NCBI GenBank assembly: GCA_035610835.1
Contig: CM069442.1
Span: 1,471,853-1,535,852 of the forward strand
DNA: 64,000 nt
Reading direction: 5' to 3'
Source: Ophiura sarsii
Lineage: Eukaryota; Echinodermata; Ophiuroidea; Amphilepidida; Ophiuridae
Positions 33,777 through 44,970 of the stretch are shown here, piece by piece. The translations under genes and the position numbers were made by a program. The notes beneath the pieces are model-generated. The model ran no database searches. It was not told the origin of the DNA and worked only from the letters and a program-made list of their open reading frames with translations. Numbering within the stretch: position 1 is the stretch's first letter; every line of letters begins with the position of its first letter.

Positions 33777-35395
33777 CTTATCGTCTCGAACGTCCATATA
33801 TTCTCTTCATTATTTATGTTTGCTGAAATATATAAAAAACATATAGTTATTTAATTTTGATATGGTATTTGTTAGACTATGAATAATTATTATTCCTGTT
33901 ACACTTGGTGAATATTACATGATCCAGTACCAGTCTGGTATTGGGGATACTTTCTGAAAACGACAATTCTATGAAATTACCTATAATAGTTCTATGTTTA
34001 CCTCAGTTAACGGGCTACCTCCCCCCACCCGGAGGAGTGTAAATGGTGAAAATTGTAAGCCCAAGCGTAAGTGAAAGCGTATTTACATCACATTTTCTCT
34101 TAAAAACGCATGTTGATGTTGTGACAACAGTGATTATCTTTAAAGTTTCACAGTTTGTACTTTACTTAAAGACTGTGAAACCCTCTTGCGTCCAGATTAA
34201 CGTCGCAATAGCACTTTTGGAGATGGATGCCTTTAGAGATAATGGTCTAAAGTAGCTGTATTCATAGATGCTTTTGATTGACGCAAAACTGATGACGTAA
34301 GAAGCGCTTGCGCTCAAAGTATCCGGTACCTTGTGATGCATTATCCAATCGAGATGGGATCAGTCAAGGACACTGTCATTTTCACAAGTTCGTCGACCGG
34401 TCACTAGACCAGGGAAAGTTAAGGGCAACTGATACGGATAATTTGAGTACAATTGAAGTACGAGCAATAATAATTTCAGTATCTTTTCAAAAATACTTCA
34501 GTGCTTTATTTTGTTGTGTCGCGCCGAAAACAAGACGGTAACATTGCGAAAAGCAACTGAAGGGGTAAAATTACAGACAGTTTATCTTGTAACTCCAAGT
34601 ATATGCATTTTTAAAATCAAAATATGGAACAAGTGTAATTTACAGCATGTCCCAAAAAACTGGGTCCAAAACTTGCAGAGCTTATAACTTAAAATATGGA
34701 AAACGTAGCTAGTTAATGTTTAAGAATATAAGAATAAATATATATGACATTATTTGGTGAAATTATAAGACCAATCGGATGTAAGGTCTTAGAAATACAC
34801 AGCTTTGAATACAGAACCCGTTTTTTTATTTTGCTCATGAACTGTCCATGCGTTGCATTTGCGCATCGTTCTGACGTCATCAAAGTTTTGCCTTTGACTT
34901 TATAACATACAAATGACTTACTCAGGGAAATCTACTTCATAAGGGAAGGGGGATAAAAAGTGTAAATACCTATGAATTTTGCTAGAAAAATCAATAAATA
35001 ACCTTCTGAAACACTGCCATCTTTGAAGCAGTTCAAGAACCATTTCTTCGAAATTGTAAACCAGCCGTTAAGTCAGGTAACTCACTAAAATACCTGCTCG
35101 ACAGAAATTCCACCAGCCAGTGTAACTCTCACACTTACACATTGAGTTTGAAATTTTTTACCCGCCAGTCGGTCGCCGGGGTACTTATTCCCGACACAAA
35201 AATTACCCGCTTTGGGCAGGTGGGCGAGTGCTATTTCCAGGCATGGTATCAGGGTAACAGATGCTTTGTTTTTGTATATTTTCAACGACAAGGTAACTGC
35301 AATGGGTATTTCTAATGCTGAATATTGATCCAAAATACCAATACTTTAACCCTTTTCTACCAAACATAAGATAATTCGGAAAATAAACACCATGC
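33777..35395. other. unassigned intergenic sequence
   Basis: No exon recognised on either strand. Around 35155-35230 an 'acccgccagtcgg...gggcaggtgggcg' pair is a minor inverted motif. Confidence 0.5.
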
Positions 35396-35875
35396 ACAAT
35401 GCATTGCATGCACAAGGAGTATCGATCGGAGCCCTGTTGACTGTATGCACGGGATGTTCAGGCGGGCTATTCAATCCGGATTACGCACAATAGACCCTAT
35501 TCACGCATTTTCCAAAATATGCCACCCAAGCCTCGTTCCCGTTTGGTCTATCTGCGCCTCGGCGCATTCAATAGAACTGCGTGCGACGCGTTGTACCAAA
35601 GCGCGCGGCGTACGCATTCTCACGCAAGTCACGCAGGCGCGGGTATGCGTAACGGGAACGAGGCTTGGGTGGCAAATTTTAGAAAATGGCTGCCGCGTGA
35701 ATATGGTCTATGCATTCCATGCGCAAGGAGTATCGATCGAAGCTCTGTTGACTGTATGCACGGGATGTTAAAGCGGACTATTCAATCCGGATTACGCACA
35801 ATGCATTCCATGCGCAAGGAGTATCGATCGGAGCTCTGTTGACTGTTTGCACATGAGGGTTAGGCGGGCTATAAT
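35396..35875 (+). repeat. about 90-bp tandem repeat, split by a foldback MITE
   Basis: A unit containing 'caaggagtatcgatcggag', 'ctgttgactgtatgcac' and 'ctattcaatccggattacgc' occurs at about 35405, 35725 and 35811, with another copy at 37133-37200 on the far side of the hairpin array. The first two copies are separated by the MITE at 35493-35709; the second and third are adjacent. Confidence 0.8.
35493..35709. mobile_element. foldback MITE (AGACC...TATTCACGC ends)
   Basis: Inverted ends of about 55 bp begin AGACC and include 'atgccacccaagcctcgttc' on the left and its inverse on the right. The neighbouring tandem copy reads 'cgcacaatgcattcc' without interruption, which fixes an AT target duplication and the boundaries. 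Confidence 0.8.
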
Positions 35876-36239
35876 AGCTAGGGGTCAACAAAGGTCATAC
35901 AGGGGTCAAACATGATAAAATGCTCCGATTGTGTTGATATACATATCAAATTGTAGGTATGGTGACAAGGATTCTAAAAATGTATAGTTTGCTATATATC
36001 CGATGTTTTGTTACAGAGTTATCGGCCAAAATGTTAAAAGTCAACGACCTTTTGCGTATGGTAAAAAAGAAACTTGCTCCAATCTAGGCGAGTAATATCT
36101 CAAATTGTTCGTCTGATCACAGGGATTCCAAAAATGATGATAATTTTTATTTTTTACTAGTATTCGCCATACCAAACTTATACCAAATGTTTAACTTTAT
36201 AACTTTATCTTAAAGGCCAATAATGGCATAAAGTTTGGA

Positions 36240-37080
36240 TTTCCGATGAAACTGAAAATTCTGGAATTCCGAGCGGTGAATAGTACTCAAAATGGGAAAT
36301 GCAGCAAAAAAAGTCTGGAAATCCGAGCTCCAGATGGGAAAATGTCTGGATTTCCAATGACAATGGAAGCAAAAAAGTCTGGAAATCCGAACCCCTCTAT
36401 AGGGGTTTCGGATGGTACTCAAAATGGGAGCAAAATAAAGTCTGGAAATCCGAGCTCCAGATGGGAAAATGTCTGGATTTCCAATGACAATGAAAGCAAA
36501 AAAGTCTGGAAATCCGAGCTCCAGACGGGAAAATGTCTGGATTTCCAATGACAAAATGAAAGCAAAAAAGTCTGGAAATGCTCCAGATGGGAAAATGTCT
36601 GGATTTCCAATGACAATGAAAGCAAAAAAGTCTGGAAATCCGAGCTCCAGACGGGAAAATGTCTGGATTTCCAATGACAAAATGAAAGCAAAAAAGTCTG
36701 GAAATGCTCCAGATGGGAAAATTTCTGGATTTCCAATGACAATGAAAGCAAAAAAGTCTGGAAATCCGAGCTCCAGATGGGAAAATGTCTGGAAATCCGA
36801 GGTCCAGATGGGAAAATGTCTGGATTTCCAATGACAATGGAAGCAAAAAAGTCTGGAAATCCGAACCCCTCTATAGGGGTTTCGGATGGTACTCAAAATG
36901 GGAGCAAAATAAAGTCTGGAAATCCGAGCTCCAGATGGGAAAATGTCTGGATTTCCAATGACAATGAAAGCAAAAAAGTCTGGAAATCCGAGCTCCAGAC
37001 AGGAAAATGTCTGGATTTCCAATGACAAATGAAAGCAAAAAAGTCTGGAAATCCGAACCCCTCTATAGGGGGTGTGCACA
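36240..37080. repeat. tandem array of about 64-bp hairpin units
   Basis: The unit reads 'gtctggaaatccgagctcca' then 'gatgggaaaatgtctggatt' then 'tccaatgacaatgaaagcaa'. About ten copies occur, some with internal deletions. In each, 'tggaaatcc' and 'ggatttcca' are inverted and about 22 bp apart. A longer variant carrying 'cccctctatagggg' and 'ggatggtactcaaaatggga' appears at 36390 and 36868. Long frames on both strands are by-products of the repeat. Confidence 0.9.
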
Positions 37081-37132
37081 CATATTCTGGAATAGCCCAT
37101 TCAATCATCCTGATTACACACAATGCATTGCA

Positions 37133-37200
37133 TGCACAAGGAGTATCGATCGGAGACCTGTTGACTGTATGCACGAGATGTTAAGGCGGACTATTCAATT
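37133..37200 (+). repeat. distal copy of the 90-bp repeat
   Basis: 'aaggagtatcgatcggagac' and 'ctgttgactgtatgcacgag' match the copies at 35.4-35.87 kb, so the hairpin array is embedded in, or flanked by, this repeat. Confidence 0.8.
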
Positions 37201-37286
37201 CAAATATCGGGATGCATGTATCAGAGCGTGCGTAACTTTAAACTTAAAGACTGCATGTTTCTATGGATTAGTTGGCTGTGAAATAG

Positions 37287-37399
37287 CGGAGTAACTAGAG
37301 AGAGAGAGAGAAAAAAGTAGTCGGTAATGCCACCCCCTACCTGGTAAAAGGCCTTTCCCCCTCATGCTCCCCCGAATTGAAGACCCTAGTTACGCTCTG
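37287..37399. mobile_element. short hAT-like MITE
   Basis: 'agcggagtaactag' at the left and 'ctagttacgctctgg' at the right are inverted and related to the 'CAGnGGCGTA' ends of the other hAT-like MITEs. No clear target duplication. Confidence 0.5.

Positions 37400-37402
<3 letters not shown>

Positions 37403-37446
<44 letters not shown>
37403..37446 (+). repeat. poly-G tract (44 G)
   Basis: The longest homopolymer in the window, 62 bp from the GPCR stop codon and on the template side of that gene. Confidence 0.95.
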
Positions 37447-37447
<1 letters not shown>

Positions 37448-37507
37448 GAAGAATGCGTACTTCAACCATGACTATACCGTCTCTTAAACTCACCTTGTAT
37501 CTTTACC

Positions 37508-37726
37508 TTACAGCATGCTTTCCACCACCGTCCCGTCAGTGTGAGTTGAGCAAACGCTCTTGTTCGGTTTCACCATTCTTTGTTTTTTCTTGAACCATGC
37601 ACATGTAAACGCATCTCGAAAACCCCGCCGAAAGTTCTCGTTGAAGCCGCAATATATAAAGGGGTTCATTGCACTATTGGCGTAACCCAGCCATAGGCAT
37701 GCAAAGAATGCATTGTTATTTTCACT
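37508..37726 (-). CDS. neuropeptide-type class A GPCR, last exon (TM7 and tail)
   Basis: The acceptor 'tctctgcag' is followed in phase 0 by SENNNAFFACLWLGYANSAM then NPFIYCGFNENFRRGF. This gives TM7 with the NPxxY motif (N-P-F-I-Y) and the start of helix 8. The tail is short and basic (RDAFTCAWFKKKQRM), with a Cys suited to palmitoylation, and ends ESML, which fits a class I PDZ-binding C-terminus (S/T-x-hydrophobic). The stop is TAA (37508-37510 on the plus strand). The exon is 219 nt, exactly 73 codons. It joins the TM6 exon at 40950-41045 across a 3.2-kb intron. Confidence 0.88.
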   Translation of the reverse strand, partial: SENNNAFFACLWLGYANSAMNPFIYCGFNENFRRGFRDAFTCAWFKKKQRMVKPNKSVCSTHTDGTVVESML

Positions 37727-39523
37727 CTGCAGAGAAAGGACCGGTTGGAATGGAAAAAATAAATCATCATCATTTTGCGAATAATTTCTTTTGTTACACT
37801 AATTGTTTCAAATTCGCGTTCGTCTTAATTACCAACTTCGTTCGAAGTGCATATCACTTGATAAACCTGTTATTCTTGTAAAGCAACTAAATATGCGGAA
37901 GGTGTTTACATAGAGGAGAAACTGTACTGGTTATCGCTATATGATACGTGTAGCACTAGGTTTGAAATTCTACACTTAATTGTCATCTCAAATATTTGTT
38001 CTTCCAAAGTTCATTCCTCTATTGAAGTCGAATATTTAACCCAATCCATAGTGCTTCGTTCTCAAAAACACCAACAAAAAAAAGAGAAGACAAATGAGTA
38101 TTGGTAAAACGTTATGAAAGCGCTCGATGATTTGGTGACTGGAAATCGACATTTTGTGAATTAACTTTAGAGACGAGAGCTTAGTGCTGTGAACACAGCT
38201 GTCGCAGTGAATTATACATGTACATTGATGCCTGGATATGACAGCAAGTCAGTATACACATTCAAACATTATCCTCGGATATAAACGTGGTTGTGAACAT
38301 ATTTATGTTTGGCATGGGCATGGGTAGGGCTGTGTGACATCCACAGATGTTGATAAATCCTGCCCGTGCGTAATATGCACGCAACATGTTAATTATGTTT
38401 TCGTGTTAGGTTTAGTGTTCGAGTTGGGGTTAGGGTTCCGGTTATGGTAAGGACTAGTGTTAGAGTTACAGACAGATGGCTTCCTACGGGTTTTGTGTCT
38501 TTGTTAAATCCTATCTTTTGCATGTCCGTATTTTGTTTAGTGTCATCAAAAATCTCTCATCACTCAAAGCCAGGCCTCACCCTGCATTTTTTGATCAAAG
38601 GTCCTTTACACACACGTGCACAGAGCACGGCGTAAAGATGGGTTTAGAAATGGCTGTTATACTAAACGACTCTTAAAACGACACCGAATGAAACTTTAAA
38701 TTAATTTCCTTCTAACTCGTCATATAAGCCTAAATTGTCAAAACTATGTATTATATCCCAAGTAGTGCCATTTTTATTTTGATAATTAACGCAGCCCTCA
38801 TACTTACACAACCTTTTGCCAAATGAGCCTAAAGCAAAACCAGTATGACAAAAGTTACCAATTTTTTCTAAACGAAGGATGAATTAAAGGGATACGCAGT
38901 AGTGTTGAAGTTTTTTTTAATTTTTAATTTACTTAAGAATTAAAGATGAACATTAGTAATTGTCATTTTTGCTGGTGCCACTCATGAAATCACGGAAGCA
39001 GCCTTTATGCCCAGCCAGCATATTTATATTTTAACTGTTTATAGAGCTTTATAGCTGGGGAGCATACATTGCTTTGCAACACATTGAAACTCATGTGACA
39101 TTCTACCCTAAATCAAGGTCAAGGTCAATCAACCACGCAATTTGGCAAGGATGTCCACTTAGGTTTTAATTTTACCAACTTCAAAGAACATTTTGGTATA
39201 CTAACTCCCGGTGTCAGCCTCGGACCGGGAACGGAAAACCACCATGCTCCACAACTACTATTGTGAAATTCTGATCCAGCCGTAGATCAGAATATTTGAA
39301 TTGATGTTTTGTTGTACAAAGAGGGCTGATTTTTCTTGATCCTTACAATACAATTGTACAAATGTATATACAAATCTCAGTTTGTATCAAAATTGAGGGC
39401 GCAGCCTCCAACACATCTTTAAGGATTTTAAACGTGCCATGCGCCCTATAATACTGCTACTTGACACACAAAAAAATCATAATTGATTAAATCCAACATG
39501 TCTCATGTTCGTCAAGTGACTTA
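37727..39523. other. intron sequence of the GPCR gene
   Basis: No additional exon was recognised. It contains the inverted partner (39280-39422) of the 11.1-kb repeat. Around 38400-38460 there is a degenerate 'gttagggtt' run. Confidence 0.5.
39280..39422 (-). repeat. dispersed repeat, copy 2 of an inverted pair
   Basis: Inverse of 11085-11235, sharing 'gagggcgcagcctccaacac' and 'ttgtacaaagagggctg'. Confidence 0.7.
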
Positions 39524-40891
39524 CGAGGGTCGTTCAATAACTAATGAAAGTGATCATGGTATGGGATGCATGAGTGATTCTAATGAGAGATAATGTGATC
39601 AATACAAAGTATGAACCTTTGTCTTTCAATCAATACACTTTTGGATTGTTAGATACCTTTGGTTATGTAACGTCATTAACATAAACACAATAGGTTTCAG
39701 ACACTGACTAAAATCTGTCAATTATTTGGTTGGATATGTAATATGTTGAATATGGGTTGATTGATACATTTGCGTATATCTCGGCAATGCAAGCATAAAA
39801 ACAGATAACACTTGGCACATAGTTAGAACACACACTTATCTTTGTATGACAATCTTTTTTAGATCTGAATTCCTTAATACAAACAAGAAGGGACCATCTC
39901 AAATACGCTTTTATTTAGCAAAATCCGCAATAATATTCCTTAGAATACAACAAAGGATAAAGAACAATGGAGGGATTATAATTTAGTAAATTGTTGTGGG
40001 ATGTAAAGCAATAATAGTGGGGATTTCAAGAGGAGCTGTTCATAAAATTTCCTCAAACCATTGCAATTATGTGACGATTACTTTAACAATTCATATCTAG
40101 TAGCTCTAAAGATAACAGTAATAAGAGAGGTTGTGGCAGCCATCTTTGATTGATACATTCATGTATATCTTCATTTTGACTATCACAATATTTATAAACA
40201 TTGATTTAAGCATTTTTTATCATTTCTTATTAAAATGTGAAGGCACTGTAAGCTTTTATCCGGTAAATTTCATGATTTTGGCAATTTTTGGCCAAGTTCA
40301 AAATGATCTGCCGTCTGCGCATGCGCATATTTTCTGCAGGTTTCATGCGAATAAGTTCAGATATTTAGTTAGCTATTATATGGAATCTCCAAAACTGGTT
40401 AATTGCTAGGATTTTTCCTAAATCGTTTGATTTTCCGCAATATTAGTGATTCACTTACTGGGCATTTTTCAATGAAATTGGCTATTTGAAATACTGATAT
40501 TTGTATACTTTTTATTCAATTGCCTCTCCTTACTTTTTCCTCTTATACTACGTATATCAAATTACACAGGGATTAAAGTTATGGTCTTTCTTATCATATT
40601 TACGCGAAAGAAATTGGGATTTACCTGTTTCTGGTGTCACGTTATGCAATCTTCTTACCACATGTTTCATACAAACAATTCAAATTTACCGCCAAATAAC
40701 TGATTTAGCAGTGTCCCAAGTGTACTGACTTTGAGACAATGCTATGACGTCATAATTCACACTTAGAAATCCAACACTGTATTGTTTGAAAGACAAAGGT
40801 TCATACTTTGTATTGATCACATTATCCCTCAATAGAATCACTCATGCATCCCATACCATGATCAGTTTCATTATTTATTGAACGACCCTCG
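39524..40891. mobile_element. mariner-like TIR element, 1.37 kb, TA target duplication
   Basis: Ends CGAGGGTCGTTCAATAA are inverted and the similarity extends about 110 bp inwards ('gatcatggtatgggatgcat', 'caatacaaagtatgaacctt'). TA flanks both sides (39522-39523 and 40892-40893). The length is near that of an autonomous mariner, but no transposase frame is recognisable, so it is non-autonomous or badly decayed. It lies in the last intron, ending 59 bp from the TM6 exon. Confidence 0.8.
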
Positions 40892-40949
40892 TAGTTATGT
40901 GTCCAAAGTGTGTACTGACATACTGATTAGCTACAACATGCATATTTAC

Positions 40950-41045
40950 CGTGTGAGGTATCCAATCCCGGTATATAATCATCATATGGTATGGTAGCCA
41001 GCAAAGTGCGAATGTACTGACAACTATGATCAACATTTTTATCAC
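40950..41045 (-). CDS. neuropeptide-type class A GPCR, TM6 exon
   Basis: This is a 96-nt, phase-0 exon of 32 codons. It reads VIKMLIIVVSTFALCWLPYH then MMIIYRDWIPHT, which is TM6 with the C-W-x-P signature. The acceptor is 'tttttgcag' and the donor 'g|gtaaat'. Fused to the upstream exon it completes RRK-VIKML, the usual end of the third intracellular loop. Such a short exon is easy to miss but is required to join the TM5 and TM7 exons. Confidence 0.88.
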
Positions 41046-42297
41046 CTGCAAAAACAAAATTGGCGGGAAAATGATGAATAATTAATGAGTATAGTTTGTT
41101 AAGTGCTATATCGCACTTCACCGACGTAGGCGTGTATGGTCGGAAATATGAGTGATGCATGTACATTGCATTGTTCAAACATTTGCTAGTGTTGCACCTT
41201 TCGCGTTCGACTGTGTTATGTTCAAGTACAAATCAATATTTCACGATACGTAATAAAAATACGCCACAGTCGGTTAAACAAATGAAACTCTTGTCACTAT
41301 TTTGACCTTCGGGGTTGACATCGCTTTTCCAGCCACCAATAGATTTTCATGAAGATAAAATGTTGAGAATTGCTCAACGACAACGTGTGGTATCTACAAA
41401 GATTGAAATTACTGTAAATTGCGTCGTAACATTTATATCAGAACGACATGCATCTTAACACACCATTAAAACGTGCGTGCACTCGTGCTAAAACGTGTAC
41501 TAATGCTAAAAGTGAGTATAGAAAACCAAATTTTCCAATGAACTATTGCGTATTTTGAACTTTTCCAAGCAATCGTTCGGGCGTGTTTAGGAGACGAATT
41601 GACCGAATACGTCATGTTATGAGGAAAGTAAGTCTAGCGGTATCACAGGCGCGCAGCGGGTATTTCCTTTTATCCCAGCTGTTTGGTTAGGCGTTACAGT
41701 TTTAAATGTCATTGTTAAATTTGTAGCGAAATATGATAATACATGTAAGTATTTATACCCTCCTGACCAGCATGAGCATAAGAAATAAACTACATGATCA
41801 TACTGTAACATAGACATGTGACAGAGAGACCATACTTGCCCTCCTAATCAGGCAAGGATGGCATCAGGGGAACAAATCCCGGCAAGGGGGTGGGGGGGGG
41901 GGGGGGGGGGGGGGGGTGCATAACCGACTATTTTGTGTATATACAGATAGAGCTTGACATTTCATTTGTGGGCATCAGGGCTCAAGCCTTCTGCCCTTCT
42001 CTAGTTACGCCTCTGGACAAGCTGCAATTTAGATCTGATACACGGTTTTTTATCCTGCTAGCCATTTGCAGCACGCTAAGAGCCACGAGTATCAACAGTG
42101 TGAAGACAACAAATCCATCAATTTAACGTACAAAGCATACCGTTATGGCAGTGTAAGGTGTGAATTTGCGTTTTCAATTACAGTTCATCATATAGTCGCT
42201 ATGATCTTGTTGAGATACGTTATACAGTGTAAAGTGTGTTTCGAAATACCGTATAATTATATGATCACTTTTTAATGTTTCGACATACTAGCAGTCA
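41046..42297. other. intron sequence of the GPCR gene
   Basis: No exon seen. A 25-G tract lies at 41892-41916. At 41990-42016 'ctctagttacgcctctgg' is a solitary hAT-like MITE end. Confidence 0.5.
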
Positions 42298-42366
42298 AAG
42301 ATGTATTGATTAATTAAGTCCTCGTCACATTTAATGTGATGAGGACTTAAATAATCAATACATCTT
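42298..42366. repeat. near-perfect 34-bp-arm palindrome
   Basis: Arms AAGATGTATTGATTA...CACATT and their inverse differ at two positions and are separated by one base. Confidence 0.9.
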
Positions 42367-42609
42367 TTGTATAATATGATTCTGGTAGATTTTTCTTGAA
42401 AATGAAATAGTATGGGATGATTCTAAATCATGATTTGCAAACCTTAAGTCATGAAATCAACGCCGAATTCTAGTATTTTCCTATCCCTGGCAGTATGTTC
42501 GAAAATCGGTATTCGTTTATATAGTATTATACTCGTGCCATTTCCAATATGCGCACCATCGAGTAACTGATATTAAAATGATAATAAAGGTCCAAGTTAT
42601 TCTGCCCTT

Positions 42610-42875
42610 TTACGACGTCTACTCTGATCTTAATACTTTCCACGCGGTTTTTGGTTTTACTATATACAAAAGATATGTTTTCAGAAAGCTTTCCCAACAT
42701 TCAAGATATATCTCAAGGATTACTGAATCAATACTAGGTATATTTGTACTTATTTTAATGTATTTCACATGGTTATTCAAAATAATGAAATACATTGAAA
42801 TGATGTTGACATTTTTGACACATTTTGTAAACAATTGGAATGTTGTCTGCAGACGCCTGCCGCGTGGAAACGATA
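42610..42875. repeat. dispersed about 260-bp repeat with 'ccacgcgg' ends (copy 1)
   Basis: This shares ordered landmarks ('ttccacgcgg', 'caaggattactgaatcaata', 'cgtctgcagac') with inverted copies at 55385-55620 and 56695-56940 and a truncated copy at 50480-50596. It is probably a MITE. The 102-codon frame across it is incidental. Confidence 0.7.
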
Positions 42876-43634
42876 CACATTTGTAAAAAGATTAATTTTC
42901 CATTCTATGCATGTTTTGTAGTTAACTCGACCTGGAACCGAGCCATCAGATTTGAACCAAACACATGTCATTTGGAGCTAGTGCAATCTGTAGAGGGGAT
43001 ACTCTGTAATACTACTATCCCGAGGGGAAATACTCTGTTCTGGAATTGCCTTTTTGAACTCGATACTCGACTCAGGTACACACACACACGAGTTAAGTAC
43101 AAGCTAGCAATGGAAGTATCAATCAATTTGGGGCGAAAGAAAGAAAATCCGATCAAATAATCAAAATAAAGTGTTAGAGTTTTGACACCGCTAGTGCAAT
43201 ACAACGATTGCTCCTCTTCGGTAATGCAAATGTTCCAATTCACCCTATAACAAGCTGTACTGTCAGCTTCATTTCAAGGAGTCATACTTCTAACTTCATG
43301 ACCGTTCTTGAAAGTTTAAGTGGTTGATGTTGTATTCGGCTACGGGCAGTTTTCGCTCTGTTCGGTTTTTTACTTCTTTTAAGTCAACGACGTATCAATA
43401 CATTAACAACTGTTGAGTGTTAACAATAATATGATACTGACGGATTGACGCAAAGATACCATTTTGGAAGGTGCGATATATTTTTTTTAAATACGTAAGA
43501 AATCGCACTATTCCCCTACCGTATCCACGAACTAAAACCAATTGCTCACATTTTTGTTTTAAATGCCTATTCTACTTTCAAGACATTAGTGTTATAATGC
43601 TATGGTTCTTCGTATACTTACCAATTAATTGCAT

Positions 43635-44100
43635 AATCCGAAGTGAAGGTTTAACCCACCCTAGTTAGTCTAAATGATCTTTTTTGGCATTGACACGCTT
43701 TATGAATCGTCCAATAATTTCGGAGTATTGTACAGACACGGACTACGCTTATGTAATTCAAAGTTGTTTCACTTCATTATCGATGAATAGATAATCCGAA
43801 GTGAAGGTTTAACCCACCCTAGTTAGTTTAACTGATTGTTTTTGGCATTGACACGCTTTATGAATCGTCCAATAATTCCGGGGTACTGTACAGACACGGA
43901 ATACGCTTATTTTATCCAAAGTTTTTTCACTTCATTCTCAATAAATGGATAATCCGAAGTGAAGGTTTAACCCTCCCTAGTTAGTCTAACCGATATTCTT
44001 TGACAGTGATACGCCTATATGAATCGTCCAATAATTCCTAGGTATTGGCCAAACACGAAATGCGCTCCAATGTTTTCCCCTTTATTCTCAATGAAGAGTA
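43635..44100 (+). repeat. 158-bp tandem repeat, about 3 copies
   Basis: 'aatccgaagtgaaggtttaa' starts copies at 43635, 43793 and 43951, exactly 158 bp apart. 'gaatcgtccaataatt' recurs in each. The array lies in the TM5-TM6 intron of the GPCR gene. Confidence 0.9.
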
Positions 44101-44524
44101 GGGCTAGTCGGCAAAGAATGGGTATTAAGGAAGATTGACCCCAGAGTAAACGTTTATTGTAAATCGTGACTTTGACGATTATTCTATATAAGTAATAGTT
44201 CGCATTTCCCAGCGTACAAATACTTATGTTAGTGTTATTTATTTTAGTTGAATGTTCATGATCATTCATAGTTGATGCATACTAATTCTCAGGTGCCAGC
44301 GCATTTCCTTGGCAGCTCCATCTAAAGTTACCGCTTTAAGAAATCTTTGCCGTTCTGGCTGCGTTAAAAGTTAAATTTACTACATTTAAGAAAAAAGTCT
44401 AAATATCCAAGCACCATCCATAGCTTATTTACACTTGAACTTCCCCTTAGAGGTTTAAAAACCTAGCCATTGACTGAGTAAAAGCGCCATAGACTGAGCA
44501 GAATAAATCTACCGCGTAGCCTAC

Positions 44525-44970
44525 CTTTCTTCTGGCCCTCTCTTGGGCGCTCACTCTGGAGTTAGACGCGGACTCCACCTGGACACCAGGTCCTGATGAC
44601 GTTCTTGCACCAAGAGTAAGAGCAATACGGATGTAAGCAACCATCATGATAACAAGAGGAATGACATATACGAGGACAAACAGTGCAAGAGAATAGTGCT
44701 TTCTTTTGTTGAAATCTTCCTTGCCATCGCCATCATCATCCCAGAATTCCTCGCACCAAGCTTGGGTTACTCCGTTGTCCCACGTGTGGGTTATGTATAA
44801 GATGTGAAGAATCAGTGGAATATTGATCAGAATTGCAATGGCCCATACAATTCCTATCACAACACCGGCGTTACGTTTTATCACGCGAGATTTGAGCGGA
44901 TACAAAATGGCGAAATATCGATCTCCGGCTACCACTGTGAGTGTGAGGATGCTTACGTGAACCGATATCC
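44525..44970 (-). CDS. neuropeptide-type class A GPCR, TM3-TM5 exon
   Basis: The exon starts after 'catttcag' with two bases completing a codon. It then reads ISVHVSILTLTVVAGDRYFA, the end of TM3 with the D-R-Y motif, followed by LYPLKSRVIKR (second intracellular loop), TM4 (VVIGIVWAIAILINIPLILH), an acidic second extracellular loop containing the conserved Cys (AWCEEFWDDDGDGKEDF), TM5 (YSLALFVLVYVIPLVIMMVA) and a third intracellular loop ending ERARRK at donor 'g|gtaggc'. It is 446 nt (2 + 148 codons). The family is rhodopsin-type peptide receptors. The overall pattern resembles NPFF/QRFP/RYamide-like receptors, but the ligand is not resolved. It would sit in the plasma membrane and couple to G proteins. 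TM1-TM2 exons, expected further right, were not found. Confidence 0.88.

Noticed and set aside
32544..33854. 436-residue open frame through the 60-bp array
   Set aside because: The frame exists because the unit is a multiple of three without a stop. Differences between units change amino acids freely and no gene context is present.
36210..37100. 296-residue minus-strand frame and several plus-strand frames
   Set aside because: All are by-products of the hairpin repeat array; frames are open on both strands at once.
38400..38470. Interstitial telomere repeat (gttagggtt)
   Set aside because: Only one or two exact TTAGGG units occur in a degenerate run; the same applies to 'gggttagggttaag' near 53525.
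42578..42886. 102-residue ORF with hydrophobic stretches as a membrane protein exon
   Set aside because: It coincides with a dispersed repeat present in three other places, one truncated and two inverted.
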